Source: Alphaproteobacteria bacterium | GTDB taxonomy: Bacteria > Pseudomonadota > Alphaproteobacteria > Sphingomonadales > Sphingomonadaceae | Assembly: GCA_018970965.1 (NCBI GenBank) | Contig: JAGWVG010000032.1 | Location: forward strand, 1 to 11,091 | Direction of reading: 5' to 3' | Length of the DNA: 11,091 bases | Part shown: in pieces, positions 1-8,855 of the stretch | How positions within the stretch are numbered: position 1 is the first letter of the stretch | Layout: each line of letters starts with the position of its first letter | Notes under the pieces: generated by a model | What the model was told of the DNA's origin: nothing | Seen by the model: only the letters and a program-made list of their open reading frames with translations | The model's database searches: none | Made by a program: the position numbers and the translations under genes

Positions 1-73
1 GCAATGGGTGACCGAAGGATTTCCCGATGCGGCCCGTGCGGACGCGCTGATCAACGAGCTGATCGGCGCTTAA
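1..73 (+). CDS. 3' end of an unidentified protein-coding gene (partial)
   Basis: Reading from base 2, an open frame of 23 codons ends in TAA at 71-73; its last residues are [11 protein letters not shown]. The rest of the gene lies outside the window, so no family can be assigned. Composition is ordinary for a soluble alpha-helical C-terminus. Its stop codon overlaps the parC stop on the other strand (parC ends at 70-72), so the two genes converge with no spacer and no room for a separate terminator. It could be a chance open frame, but it runs unbroken to the edge and ends exactly where parC ends, which favours a real gene. Confidence 0.5.
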   Translation, partial: QWVTEGFPDAARADALINELIGA

Positions 74-2337
74 TCGAATTTATTGTCGCGCGGGAAGCCT
101 AAGGGCGGCATCCGCCCAGCCGCCCCACGCGCAACACGCCATGGCACTAAGTCGCTTTCAGTGCGCACCCGGCCGCTCTCGCCCCCCATTGGCCAGCTCA
201 AGCCTTCTTCCAGACGGAAGCTCGTCGCATCTGACAGACCCCCGTCTTTATATTTTTGCAAGGTGACGCCTTGGCCACGGCCCATCTCGGGCAGCTCATT
301 CAGGGGGAAGACAACCAGCTTGCGATTATCCCCCACCACGGCAGCATAATCATGCCCTGCGCCAATCACGCGCGCGACGGCAAGCTTCGCGCCTGTGCGA
401 ACATTTACAACCTGGCGGCCTTTGCGCGTTTCGGCAATCACTTCGGCGCTTTTTGCAATAAAGCCCTTGCCGTCTGATGCGGCGAGCAGAATGCGCTCTT
501 CCGCGCGCGCCGGGAAGACATTCACAATCCCGGTACCGTCCGGCAGATCAATCATCAGCCGCACCGGCTCGCCAAAGCCACGGCCACCGGGCAGCTTATC
601 CGCACCCAATGTGAAGAAGCGCCCGTCTTCGGCCACCACCAAAATCTTATCGGTTGTCTGTGCGTGGAAAGCGAAAGCAGGGCCATCGCCTTCCTTAAAC
701 TTCAACGCTTCCGCTGTATCGAGCGCCACATGCCCCTTCATCGCGCGGACCCAGCCGCGCTGCGACATGATGACTGTAATCGGCTCCCGCTCAATCATCG
801 CTTCGAGCGGAATGTCGCGGGCTGGGGCTGCCTCTTCCACCAAAGTCCGGCGCTTGCCGAGTGGCGTTTCTGGGCCATAGCGATCACGCAGCGCGGCCAA
901 ATCTTTCTTGAGGCGCGTACGCTGGCGCTGCGGACTTTCAAGCAGCTGCACCAGGCCTTCGCGCTCGGCAAGCAGCTTATCGCGCTCGCCTTTGATTTCC
1001 ATTTCCTCAAGCCGCCGCAGGCTGCGCAAGCGCATATTGAGAATGGCCTCGGCCTGACGATCCGTCAGATTAAACTCGGCCATCATAACAGGCTTGGGCT
1101 CATCTTCGGTGCGGATGATTTCAATCACGCGGTCGAGATTGAGATAGGCGACAAGATAGCCTTCGAGCAGCTCAACCCGATCATCAATTTTCGACAATCG
1201 ATGCTGCGAGCGGCGAACAAGAACTTCAATCTGATGATCAAGCCACGCTGCCAGCACGTCTTTCAAGCCCATGACGCGCGGTGTGCGGTCTGCGCCCAGC
1301 ACATTCAGGTTCAGCGGGAACTTGCTTTCCAGTTCCGTCATGCGGAACAGGCTTTCCATCAACACATCCGGATCAACGGATCGGCTTTTGGGCTCAATGA
1401 CAAGCCGGATCTCTTCGGCAGATTCATCGCGCACATCCGCAAGAATGGGCAGCTTCTTATCATTAACGATCTGCGCAATCGCCTCGATCAGCTTGCCCTT
1501 TTGCACTTGGTAAGGAATTTCGGTGACAACCGCGATCCACGTCCCGCGGCCCTGATCCTCCACGCTCCAGCGCGCGCGAACGCGGAAGGAACCGCGACCG
1601 GTTGCGTAGGCATCCGCAATCGAAGCTGCGCTATCCACCAATTGTCCGCCCGTGGGGAAATCGGGGCCCTTAACAAACTGCATCAACTCAATTGGATCGC
1701 ACCGCGGATTATCAATCACATGCGTTGCGGCATCGATGATTTCCGCCACATTATGCGGCGGAATGCTCGTCGCCATGCCGACCGCAATGCCCGAAGCACC
1801 ATTGGCAAGAAGATTGGGGAACAGGCCGGGAAAAACTTCAGGCTCTTCATCTTCGCCATTATAAGTCGGGCGAAAATCAACAGTGCCATCATCCAGCCCC
1901 GCCATAAGCTCAATCGCCGGAGGCGCCATGCGCGCTTCGGTGTAGCGATAGGCAGCCGCATTATCGCCATCGATATTGCCGAAATTGCCTTGGCCGTCGA
2001 CCAGCGGATAACGCAGGGAAAAGTCCTGCGCGAGACGGACCATCGCATCATACACGCTGGCATCGCCATGCGGGTGATATTTACCAATCACATCGCCCAC
2101 AACACGTGCGGACTTCTTGTACGCGCCCGTCGGATCCAGTTTCAGTTGGCGCATCGCCCAAAGCAGGCGACGGTGGACGGGCTTTAGCCCATCGCGCAAA
2201 TCAGGCAGCGAGCGCGCCGTAATGGTGGACAGCGCATAGACCAGATAACGTTCCGACAACGCCGCATCAAAAGGCGCGTCGACAATCGACTGAAAGGGAT
2301 CGTCAGCGTTTTCGGTCGGGTCGATCAAGTCTGCCAT
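70..2337 (-). CDS. parC: DNA topoisomerase IV subunit A
   Basis: ParC is the DNA breakage-reunion subunit of topoisomerase IV, which works with ParE to decatenate daughter chromosomes and relax supercoils. The 755-residue length is close to E. coli ParC (752). The N-terminal breakage domain shows the PVHRRLLW and [15 protein letters not shown] blocks, with the catalytic tyrosine as Y132 in AYRYTEAR beside R131. A helical connector follows around 360-490, and the beta-pinwheel DNA-wrapping domain occupies about 510-740. A strict GyrA box (QRRGGKG) is absent; only degenerate forms such as [11 protein letters not shown] are seen, which supports ParC over GyrA. At the quinolone-contact position (Ser80 in E. 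coli) this protein has A93, and D97 stands at the Glu84 position. The start is ATG at 2335-2337, preceded by a weak AAGG. It lies 40 bases downstream of tesB and may share its transcript. Confidence 0.96.
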   Translation of the reverse strand: MADLIDPTENADDPFQSIVDAPFDAALSERYLVYALSTITARSLPDLRDGLKPVHRRLLWAMRQLKLDPTGAYKKSARVVGDVIGKYHPHGDASVYDAMVRLAQDFSLRYPLVDGQGNFGNIDGDNAAAYRYTEARMAPPAIELMAGLDDGTVDFRPTYNGEDEEPEVFPGLFPNLLANGASGIAVGMATSIPPHNVAEIIDAATHVIDNPRCDPIELMQFVKGPDFPTGGQLVDSAASIADAYATGRGSFRVRARWSVEDQGRGTWIAVVTEIPYQVQKGKLIEAIAQIVNDKKLPILADVRDESAEEIRLVIEPKSRSVDPDVLMESLFRMTELESKFPLNLNVLGADRTPRVMGLKDVLAAWLDHQIEVLVRRSQHRLSKIDDRVELLEGYLVAYLNLDRVIEIIRTEDEPKPVMMAEFNLTDRQAEAILNMRLRSLRRLEEMEIKGERDKLLAEREGLVQLLESPQRQRTRLKKDLAALRDRYGPETPLGKRRTLVEEAAPARDIPLEAMIEREPITVIMSQRGWVRAMKGHVALDTAEALKFKEGDGPAFAFHAQTTDKILVVAEDGRFFTLGADKLPGGRGFGEPVRLMIDLPDGTGIVNVFPARAEERILLAASDGKGFIAKSAEVIAETRKGRQVVNVRTGAKLAVARVIGAGHDYAAVVGDNRKLVVFPLNELPEMGRGQGVTLQKYKDGGLSDATSFRLEEGLSWPMGGESGRVRTESDLVPWRVARGAAGRMPPLGFPRDNKFD

Positions 2338-2369
2338 GCCTTACGCCTAGCCCATTGCCCGCGGCTTGA

Positions 2370-2389
2370 AAATCGGATCAGGCCGATTT
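2370..2389 (-). terminator. Possible weak terminator hairpin at the tesB stop
   Basis: A perfect 7-bp stem (AAATCGG at 2370-2376 with CCGATTT at 2383-2389) closes a 6-base loop. On the minus strand the loop contains the tesB TGA and the stem runs into TTTTC. The stem is AT-rich and the U tract short, so it would attenuate rather than stop transcription into parC, if it acts at all. Confidence 0.3.
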
Positions 2390-3256
2390 GGGCCGCCGGA
2401 TCAAACCTTCCTGTGCACAAGTGGCCACCAAGCGTCCATCGCGGGTGTAGATGGAGCCGCGGTTAAAGCCTCTGCCTCGGCCTGCCCATGGGCTATCGCA
2501 ATGATAAAGCAGCCAATCATTCACGTTCACATCATCATGAATCCAGACAGCATGATCAAGGCTGGCCGACATAAAGCCGGGCGTGACCCATGTAACGCCA
2601 TGCGGCAGGGTGGAAGTGCCGAGCAAATAACTGTCGCTGGCATAAGCCAAAATCGCGCGATGCATCGCCGGGTCTGCCTCAATGGGCGATGCCAAGCGGA
2701 ACCAAATGCTTTGAACTGCGGGATCGCGCTTTTCGGTCCCCAGCCAATCGCGCGGATCAACAGGCCGATATTCAATTGGTCGCGCCTGGGTAAAGCGCTC
2801 ACGCATGGGCTCGGGAATGTTATCGGCAAAGCGCTGGCGCAACTCGGTCTCATTGGCGAGGCCTTCGGGGCCCGGCACATCAGGCATCGCATCCTGATGG
2901 GCATAGCTGTCTTCCAGCTTTTGGAAGGAACAGGCCATGTTCAAAATCGGTCGATCCTGCTGCAAGGCAATGACGCGACGGGTTGAAAAGCTACCGCCAT
3001 CAAAATCGCGCTCTACGCGATACGTAATTTCAAAATCTTCGCTGCCCGCACGCATGAAATAGGCATGCAACGAATGTGCAATGCGCACGCCCTCGACTGT
3101 ATCTTGCGCGGCCATAAGAGCTTGGGCGATGACCTGCCCACCAAAGACACGACCCACGCCGCCAGGCTTGCGGCGGCCAAGATACCAGCCATCGCCCATG
3201 CGCTGGACAGACAAGAGAGCGGTCAGATCGGAAACAAGCTGTTGTGCGTCAGTCAT
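2378..3256 (-). CDS. tesB: Acyl-CoA thioesterase II
   Basis: A cytosolic enzyme that hydrolyses medium- and long-chain acyl-CoA to free fatty acid and CoA. The 292-residue length is close to E. coli TesB (286). It has the double-hotdog layout: first hotdog about 10-115 (GRVFGGQVIAQAL, HSLHAYFMRAG), second about 180-288 (AILAYASD, SASLDHAVWIH, GSIYTRDGRLVATCAQEGLIR). By alignment from memory with the E. coli triad Asp204-Thr228-Gln278, the catalytic residues are D208, S232 and Q282, so serine replaces threonine, a conservative hydroxyl swap. I chose ATG at 3254-3256. The frame stays open upstream to a TTG at 3346, but that would add 30 atypical residues and overlap the preceding gene. No clear Shine-Dalgarno precedes the ATG. 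It lies 58 bases after the isomerase gene and 40 before parC; a link between its function and theirs is not apparent. Confidence 0.93.
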   Translation of the reverse strand: MTDAQQLVSDLTALLSVQRMGDGWYLGRRKPGGVGRVFGGQVIAQALMAAQDTVEGVRIAHSLHAYFMRAGSEDFEITYRVERDFDGGSFSTRRVIALQQDRPILNMACSFQKLEDSYAHQDAMPDVPGPEGLANETELRQRFADNIPEPMRERFTQARPIEYRPVDPRDWLGTEKRDPAVQSIWFRLASPIEADPAMHRAILAYASDSYLLGTSTLPHGVTWVTPGFMSASLDHAVWIHDDVNVNDWLLYHCDSPWAGRGRGFNRGSIYTRDGRLVATCAQEGLIRRPKSA

Positions 3257-3272
3257 AGCGAAGCGTTTGCGT

Positions 3273-3295
3273 TGCAATGGCCACAAATGCAATGG
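3273..3295. repeat. Pair of 8-bp direct repeats upstream of tesB
   Basis: TGCAATGG occurs at 3273-3280 and again at 3288-3295, a 15-base period, in the 58-base gap between the isomerase gene and tesB. Tandem half-sites of this kind can be operator sites for a DNA-binding regulator, but two short copies may also be chance. They lie 17-39 bases upstream of the tesB ATG. Confidence 0.3.
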
Positions 3296-3314
3296 GGCTG
3301 TTGCCGACGTTACG

Positions 3315-4079
3315 TCATTGGGGCGCCGTGTGAGAAGCTGCTGCAACCGACGCCCGACGCGCTGAGATAATCGTAATCGCGGGGTCCAACATTTGTCCCT
3401 TTAGGGCGCCCTCTCCTTTGGTGGCCGAGACAGGCCCATCATGGATTTTGCGCACCACATCCATGCCATCCACCACATAGCCAAAGACAGCATAGCCTTC
3501 AGGCTCTTCCGCTTTGGGGCGGGCGGGATCTGCATCCAATCCGGGCAATGAACCAACCAAAATCGAAAAATCCCCGGTTGCTGTGCCCGGCGCCCAACGC
3601 GCCATAGAAAGCGCCCCAGCGGTGTGGCGCAGGCCCGTGATATTGGTTGGTTCATGCGCAATGGGTTTCAAGATGCGCTTGGGATTGTTCTGCGTGCCGC
3701 CTTGGATCAGCCCTTGAATCTGGCCGTTTTCATCAGCCCAGAGCTTCATGGACCGATAAAAAATCGTCCCATCAAAACGCTTTTGATCAACATAGCGCAG
3801 GAAATTGCCGGCCGTAATCGGCGCATGTTCGCGGTCCACCTCAACAGTGATTGGCCCCGCACTGGTCGTCAGCACCACGCGAACGCGCGGAGCGGTATCA
3901 GGCGGGGTCGCAGGCTTTGGCGCGGCGGAATTGCGCGCCTTCTTTGCCGGTGCGGCAGCCTGGGCGGGCAGCATCAGCGCAAACAGCGCCATAAAAACCA
4001 TAATCTTCGCCATAAGCAGCGCGGTAAAAAGCGCCACTTTGCGCGCGGCCATCGGCGGGAGCGTCACTTTGTGTGTCAT
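3315..4079 (-). CDS. Secreted cyclophilin-type peptidyl-prolyl cis-trans isomerase
   Basis: A cyclophilin-fold isomerase that catalyses cis-trans isomerisation of Xaa-Pro bonds, probably in the periplasm. The 254-residue product starts with a hydrophobic stretch (about 15-38) ending in LPAQAAA, a typical signal peptidase I site. An Ala/Pro/Lys-rich linker to about residue 64 follows, then the cyclophilin domain (about 66-240). Conserved elements are APITAGNFLRYVD, FDGTIFYRS with the expected catalytic R109, GLIQGG (Q126), GALSMAR and YAVFGYVVDGMDVV. It departs from classic cyclophilins: TATGDFSI replaces the usual NGSQFFI, and the tryptophan that binds cyclosporin is missing. The start chosen is ATG 4077-4079, because AGGCGG directly precedes it. 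ATGs at 4050-4052 and 4011-4013 are alternatives with no Shine-Dalgarno; the latter would give a more compact signal peptide. It is divergent from rarD and probably the first gene of an isomerase-tesB-parC unit. Confidence 0.9.
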   Translation of the reverse strand: MTHKVTLPPMAARKVALFTALLMAKIMVFMALFALMLPAQAAAPAKKARNSAAPKPATPPDTAPRVRVVLTTSAGPITVEVDREHAPITAGNFLRYVDQKRFDGTIFYRSMKLWADENGQIQGLIQGGTQNNPKRILKPIAHEPTNITGLRHTAGALSMARWAPGTATGDFSILVGSLPGLDADPARPKAEEPEGYAVFGYVVDGMDVVRKIHDGPVSATKGEGALKGQMLDPAITIISARRASVAAASHTAPQ

Positions 4080-4172
4080 CCGCCTATCATGCCGCCTCTG
4101 CCCCGCTGTGCAAGGCCCAACTATGGGGGGGGTGACTTGACCCCAGCCAAGCACCCGATCAAAGGCACGCCC
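4080..4172. other. 93-base divergent intergenic region with a G8 tract
   Basis: This gap separates the divergent starts of the isomerase gene (minus) and rarD (plus), so promoters for one or both should lie here or just inside the genes. I could not find a convincing -35/-10 pair in either direction. TTGACC at 4137-4142 resembles a -35 box, but no matching -10 lies at proper spacing. The notable feature is a run of eight G at 4125-4132. Confidence 0.4.
4161..4165 (+). promoter_or_regulatory. Ribosome binding site that fixes the rarD start
   Basis: AAAGG ends 7 bases before the ATG at 4173-4175. The frame remains open far upstream, but only across antisense to the isomerase gene. This site and the resulting 296-residue length decide the start. 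Confidence 0.65.
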
Positions 4173-5063
4173 ATGTCGCGCCAAACTCACACGCCGCAAA
4201 ATGGCCTGCCCTTCGCCCTTGCTGCCTATCTCATCTGGGGCATGATGCCGCTCTATATCAAGCCGCTGGCGGGCCTTTCCGCTTTTGAGATATTGGCCCA
4301 CCGCATCCTCTGGTCCCTGCCCGTCGCGCTGGGCTTTGTCTGGATCCTTAAGCAAGCTGGCGATTATCGCGCCGCGTTGACCGACAGACGCAGTTTGCTG
4401 ACGATGCTTGCAAGTTCGCTTCTCATTTCGATTAATTGGACAGTCTATATGTGGGCGATCATGCACAATCAGGTGATGTCGACCAGTTTGGGCTATTATC
4501 TCAATCCGTTGGTCAATGTGCTGCTGGGCCGGCTGGTATTGAAAGAGCAGCTCAACCGCTGGCAGGCCGCGGCTGTTGTGGTGGCCGCCACGGGCGTCGG
4601 CATTTTGCTGTTTGAAGAACCTGGCGCCATCTGGATCAGCATCACGCTGGCATTGAGCTTTGGCACCTATGGGCTTGTCCGCAAAATGACGCCCGTGCCG
4701 GCTGTCGCTGGACTTGCAGTGGAAGTGACCTTGCTCGCCCCAATTGCGGCTGGAGCACTCTTACTGGGTCTTGCATCCTCCGCGGGCTTTGGCAGCTCAT
4801 CGCACATCTCGCTGTTGCTGATGGGCAGCGGGTTGATGACGGCCATTCCACTGCTTCTCTTCGCAACTGCGGCGCGCCGGATGAGTTATACCGCGCTGGG
4901 CTTTGTCCAATATGTCGCGCCCACGATCGTCTTTTGTCTCAGCGTCTTTGTGTGGAAAGAGCCGCTTTATCCCGCCAAATTGCTCTGCTTTGCCTGCATC
5001 TGGGCGGCCATTGCAATTTTCAGCGCAGATGCCATCCGCCGGATGCGCGGCGCGGACGCATAA
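4173..5063 (+). CDS. rarD: RarD-type EamA-family inner-membrane permease
   Basis: An integral inner-membrane protein of the drug/metabolite transporter superfamily, RarD branch. E. coli RarD is annotated as a chloramphenicol-sensitivity protein, but its natural substrate is not established, so none is claimed here. The 296-residue length equals that of E. coli RarD, as I recall it. About ten hydrophobic segments are visible, arranged as two repeated EamA halves (about 11-147 and 152-285). Family hallmarks are LIWGMMPLYIK (20-30), EILAHRILWS (39-48), INWTVYMWA (87-95), SLGYYLNPLVNVLLG (105-119), YGLVRK (166-171) and a block around TAIPLLLFATAARRMSYTAL (223-242) followed by GFVQYVAPT. It is the only complete plus-strand gene here and ends at the shared terminator with pnp. 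Regulation is not evident. Confidence 0.93.
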   Translation: MSRQTHTPQNGLPFALAAYLIWGMMPLYIKPLAGLSAFEILAHRILWSLPVALGFVWILKQAGDYRAALTDRRSLLTMLASSLLISINWTVYMWAIMHNQVMSTSLGYYLNPLVNVLLGRLVLKEQLNRWQAAAVVVAATGVGILLFEEPGAIWISITLALSFGTYGLVRKMTPVPAVAGLAVEVTLLAPIAAGALLLGLASSAGFGSSSHISLLLMGSGLMTAIPLLLFATAARRMSYTALGFVQYVAPTIVFCLSVFVWKEPLYPAKLLCFACIWAAIAIFSADAIRRMRGADA

Positions 5064-5075
5064 TCACGAAAAAGA

Positions 5076-5101
5076 AAAGGGGCCGCCAAAGCGACCCCTT
5101 T
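5076..5101. terminator. Bidirectional intrinsic terminator between rarD and pnp
   Basis: The hairpin has a 7-bp stem (AAAGGGG at 5076-5082 with CCCCTTT at 5095-5101), one C/A mismatch, an inner CGC/GCG stem and a CAAA loop. On the minus strand it is followed by CTTTTTC, a good U tract for ending the pnp transcript. On the plus strand it continues into TCCCTGTTTCCC, weaker but serviceable for rarD. It sits 12 bases after the rarD stop and 25 bases beyond the pnp stop. Confidence 0.82.
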
Positions 5102-5126
5102 CCCTGTTTCCCTAATCGGCGTGCGA

Positions 5127-7442
<2,316 letters not shown>

Positions 7443-7446
7443 CAGA

Positions 7447-7453
7447 TTTCCTT
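7447..7453 (-). promoter_or_regulatory. pnp ribosome binding site
   Basis: On the minus strand AAGGAAA lies a few bases upstream of the pnp ATG, directly after the leader hairpin at 7458-7482. The closeness means that folding or cleavage of that hairpin could affect ribosome access. Confidence 0.7.
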
Positions 7454-7457
7454 CGAT

Positions 7458-7482
7458 CCCTTGTGCCCTATTGCACCAAGGG
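7458..7482 (-). promoter_or_regulatory. pnp leader hairpin next to the ribosome binding site
   Basis: The arms CCCTTGTGC (7458-7466) and GCACCAAGGG (7473-7482) form a 9-bp stem with one bulged base and a 6-base loop. No T run follows on the minus strand, so it is not a terminator. In E. coli a pnp leader stem-loop is cut by RNase III and then used by PNPase to repress its own mRNA; a similar role here is inferred from position only. Confidence 0.45.
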
Positions 7483-7517
7483 GCCTCTGCTGGCGGGCAT
7501 CCGGCCCACCGACGGTT

Positions 7518-7596
7518 TGGGGCGCAATAACTGCCCCATTAGCACCCCGCCGAATTGCGGGACGAGCCAAAACCCTGTCCATAAACACCAGACAGG
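7518..7596 (-). promoter_or_regulatory. Cluster of small inverted repeats in the rpsO-pnp gap
   Basis: Three further inverted repeats precede the pnp-proximal hairpin: CCTGTC/GACAGG (7574-7579 and 7591-7596), CCCGC/GCGGG (7546-7550 and 7557-7561) and TGGGGC/GCCCCA (7518-7523 and 7533-7538). With the rpsO terminator and the 7458-7482 hairpin, the 186-base gap 7443-7628 is nearly all potential stem-loops. It holds no open frame that looks real. A promoter for pnp may also lie here, but I could not place -35/-10 boxes with confidence. Confidence 0.35.
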
Positions 7597-7600
7597 ATGA

Positions 7601-7626
7601 AAAAGGCCCGCAAAAGCGGGCCTTTT
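7601..7626 (-). terminator. Intrinsic terminator after rpsO
   Basis: A perfect 11-bp stem, AAAAGGCCCGC (7601-7611) with GCGGGCCTTTT (7616-7626), closes an AAAA loop on the plus strand (TTTT on the minus). On the minus strand it starts two bases past the rpsO stop and ends in a run of T. It should end most transcripts after rpsO, leaving pnp dependent on readthrough or its own promoter. Confidence 0.9.
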
Positions 7627-7628
7627 TT

Positions 7629-7898
7629 TTACTTGCGAAGGCCGAGCTTCGCGATGAGCGCCAGATAACGCTGTTGGTCAATCTTCTTCAGATAGGCCAG
7701 CAGCGAACGGCGGTTGTTCACCAGCATCAACAGACCGCGACGCGAATGGTTGTCCTTGGCGTGTGTCTTGAAGTGCTCAGTCAGGTTGTTGATGCGTTCC
7801 GTAAGGATCGCAACTTGAACTTCAGGAGAGCCCGTATCGCCTTCCGCGCGGGCAAATTCCTTAACGAGAGCGGCCTTGCGCTCAACCGTGATCGACAT
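7629..7898 (-). CDS. rpsO: 30S ribosomal protein S15
   Basis: S15 is a primary binder of the 16S rRNA central domain and nucleates assembly of the 30S platform. The 89-residue length is the standard one. Family signatures are present: [17 protein letters not shown] (20-36), then [19 protein letters not shown] with the conserved His, Asp and Ser-Arg-Arg used for rRNA contact, then RRSLLAYLK and the basic GLRK end. ATG at 7896-7898 is preceded by AAGGA with 8-base spacing. It follows truB by 24 bases. S15 often represses its own mRNA through a leader structure; with so short a gap such an element would have to extend into the truB end, and I could not recognise one. Confidence 0.99.
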   Translation of the reverse strand: MSITVERKAALVKEFARAEGDTGSPEVQVAILTERINNLTEHFKTHAKDNHSRRGLLMLVNNRRSLLAYLKKIDQQRYLALIAKLGLRK

Positions 7899-7922
7899 AG
7901 TCTTTTTCCTTCGACATCGAGT

Positions 7923-8855
7923 TTACATGTTAAAGCCGCGTTCCACCGTAACGATGCCATCCAGCACATCCACCAAAGCCACAGGCACATCGGCCAAAAG
8001 CGCAAGGTGAAGGCCGTCTGGTGCGGCAAACCCGGAAAGGACACGCCCTTGACGGAGCGCCAAAGCCTGACCGGGGTCGAGAGCGAGCGCCGGGATGTCG
8101 ACCAGCGCCGTTCTCAATGGCAACACAAGGCTGCCAAGCGATTGGCCCTTAGCGGCCTCGTCCAGAATGTCCAGCGAAATCGCCTGATCGAGGCCAAACG
8201 CGCCAGCTTTCACGCGCCGCAACATCGTCACATGGCCGACTGTGCCCAATGCCACAGCAATGTCGCGGGCAAGACTGCGGATATACGTGCCTTTAGACAC
8301 ATGGGCAGTCAGGGTGATGTCACTAAGAGGCGCAAGGTCCTCCCCATCGCCCCACGAGGGGGAGGATTGAACAGCCAAATCATAAATCACGACATCGCGC
8401 GCCTTAAGCTCTACCTGTTCCCCCGCACGCGCCAGATCATAGGCCCGTTGCCCGTCCACCTTCAGCGCAGAATAGCTGGGTGGCACTTGCGAAATTGGGC
8501 CAGTGAATTTCGCAAGAATGGCCTCAATCGCCATCCTGTCCGGCAGAAGAGAACTGGTCGCGATAACCGTCCCTTCCAGATCCAGCGTATCCGTCTCAGT
8601 CCCAAATTGGATTGTGAAATCATAGATCTTGGACGCATCAAGCATCCGGCCAGCAAGCTTGGTGGCCTCGCCAATGGCAATCGGCAGCACGCCAGTTGCC
8701 AGGGGATCCAGCGTGCCACCATGACCCACTTTCGTTTTGGGATAGCCCCCCACCCGCAACGCTCGCTTCACAGCCGAGACTGCGTTGGTTGACCCTAAAC
8801 CCAGTGGCTTATCAAGAATGATCCAGCCATTGAGCGCAGAAGGCGCCTCAGCCAC
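7923..8855 (-). CDS. truB: tRNA pseudouridine-55 synthase
   Basis: TruB converts uridine 55 in the T loop of tRNAs to pseudouridine and also helps tRNA folding. The catalytic aspartate is D50 in KVGHGGTLDPLATG, matching Asp48 of E. coli. Other family blocks are NGWIILDKPLG (9-19), VPPSYSALKVDGQRAYDLARAG (124-145) and SKGTYIRSLARDIA (187-200). The C-terminal part (about 245-310) is the diverged RNA-binding region. The start chosen is GTG at 8853-8855, giving 310 residues against 314 in E. coli; GGAAAAGG ends 3 bases before it, and it overlaps the tdk stop as GTGGCTGA. An in-frame ATG at 8892-8894 would add 13 atypical residues inside tdk. Relative to E. coli TruB about ten extra residues (SSPSWGDGED, 164-173) sit just before the SKGTY strand, encoded by a palindrome listed separately. 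Confidence 0.97.
   Translation of the reverse strand: MAEAPSALNGWIILDKPLGLGSTNAVSAVKRALRVGGYPKTKVGHGGTLDPLATGVLPIAIGEATKLAGRMLDASKIYDFTIQFGTETDTLDLEGTVIATSSLLPDRMAIEAILAKFTGPISQVPPSYSALKVDGQRAYDLARAGEQVELKARDVVIYDLAVQSSPSWGDGEDLAPLSDITLTAHVSKGTYIRSLARDIAVALGTVGHVTMLRRVKAGAFGLDQAISLDILDEAAKGQSLGSLVLPLRTALVDIPALALDPGQALALRQGRVLSGFAAPDGLHLALLADVPVALVDVLDGIVTVERGFNM
8338..8366. repeat. 29-bp palindromic element inside truB
   Basis: The arms TCCTCCCC (8338-8345) and GGGGAGGA (8359-8366) pair perfectly, followed by one A/G mismatch, an inner TCG/CGA stem (8347-8349 with 8355-8357) and a CCCCA loop. It is translated in frame on the minus strand as TruB residues 164-173. Counting between the YDL and SKGTY blocks gives 26 residues here against 16 in E. 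coli TruB as I recall it, an excess of 10 codons that almost equals the palindrome length. This suggests insertion of a small palindromic repeat, comparable in principle to the Rickettsia palindromic elements found within genes. Genome-wide copy number is unknown. Confidence 0.65.

Noticed and set aside
664..2187. Long plus-strand open frame (507 codons) opposite parC
   Set aside because: It is antisense to a complete, strongly conserved ParC. Its translation is rich in His, Arg, Ile and Asn without any recognisable domain, as expected from the reverse frame of a gene with biased codon use.
3257..3346. Upstream extension of tesB to a TTG at 3346
   Set aside because: It would add 30 residues not found in TesB proteins and overlap the isomerase gene; ATG at 3254-3256 gives the family length.
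4137..4165. TTGACC as a -35 box for a rarD promoter
   Set aside because: The sequence 17 bases downstream (CAAAGG) is not a -10 box, and a promoter there would start within the ribosome binding site.
4080..4466. Upstream extension of the isomerase frame to 4466
   Set aside because: The added residues are antisense to the rarD start and precede a clear signal peptide, so they are not part of the protein.
7899..7960. S15 autoregulatory RNA structure upstream of rpsO
   Set aside because: Only 24 bases separate truB and rpsO. I see a small imperfect palindrome at the truB stop (around TTTACATGTTAAA), but no pseudoknot or junction that I could recognise as an S15 site.
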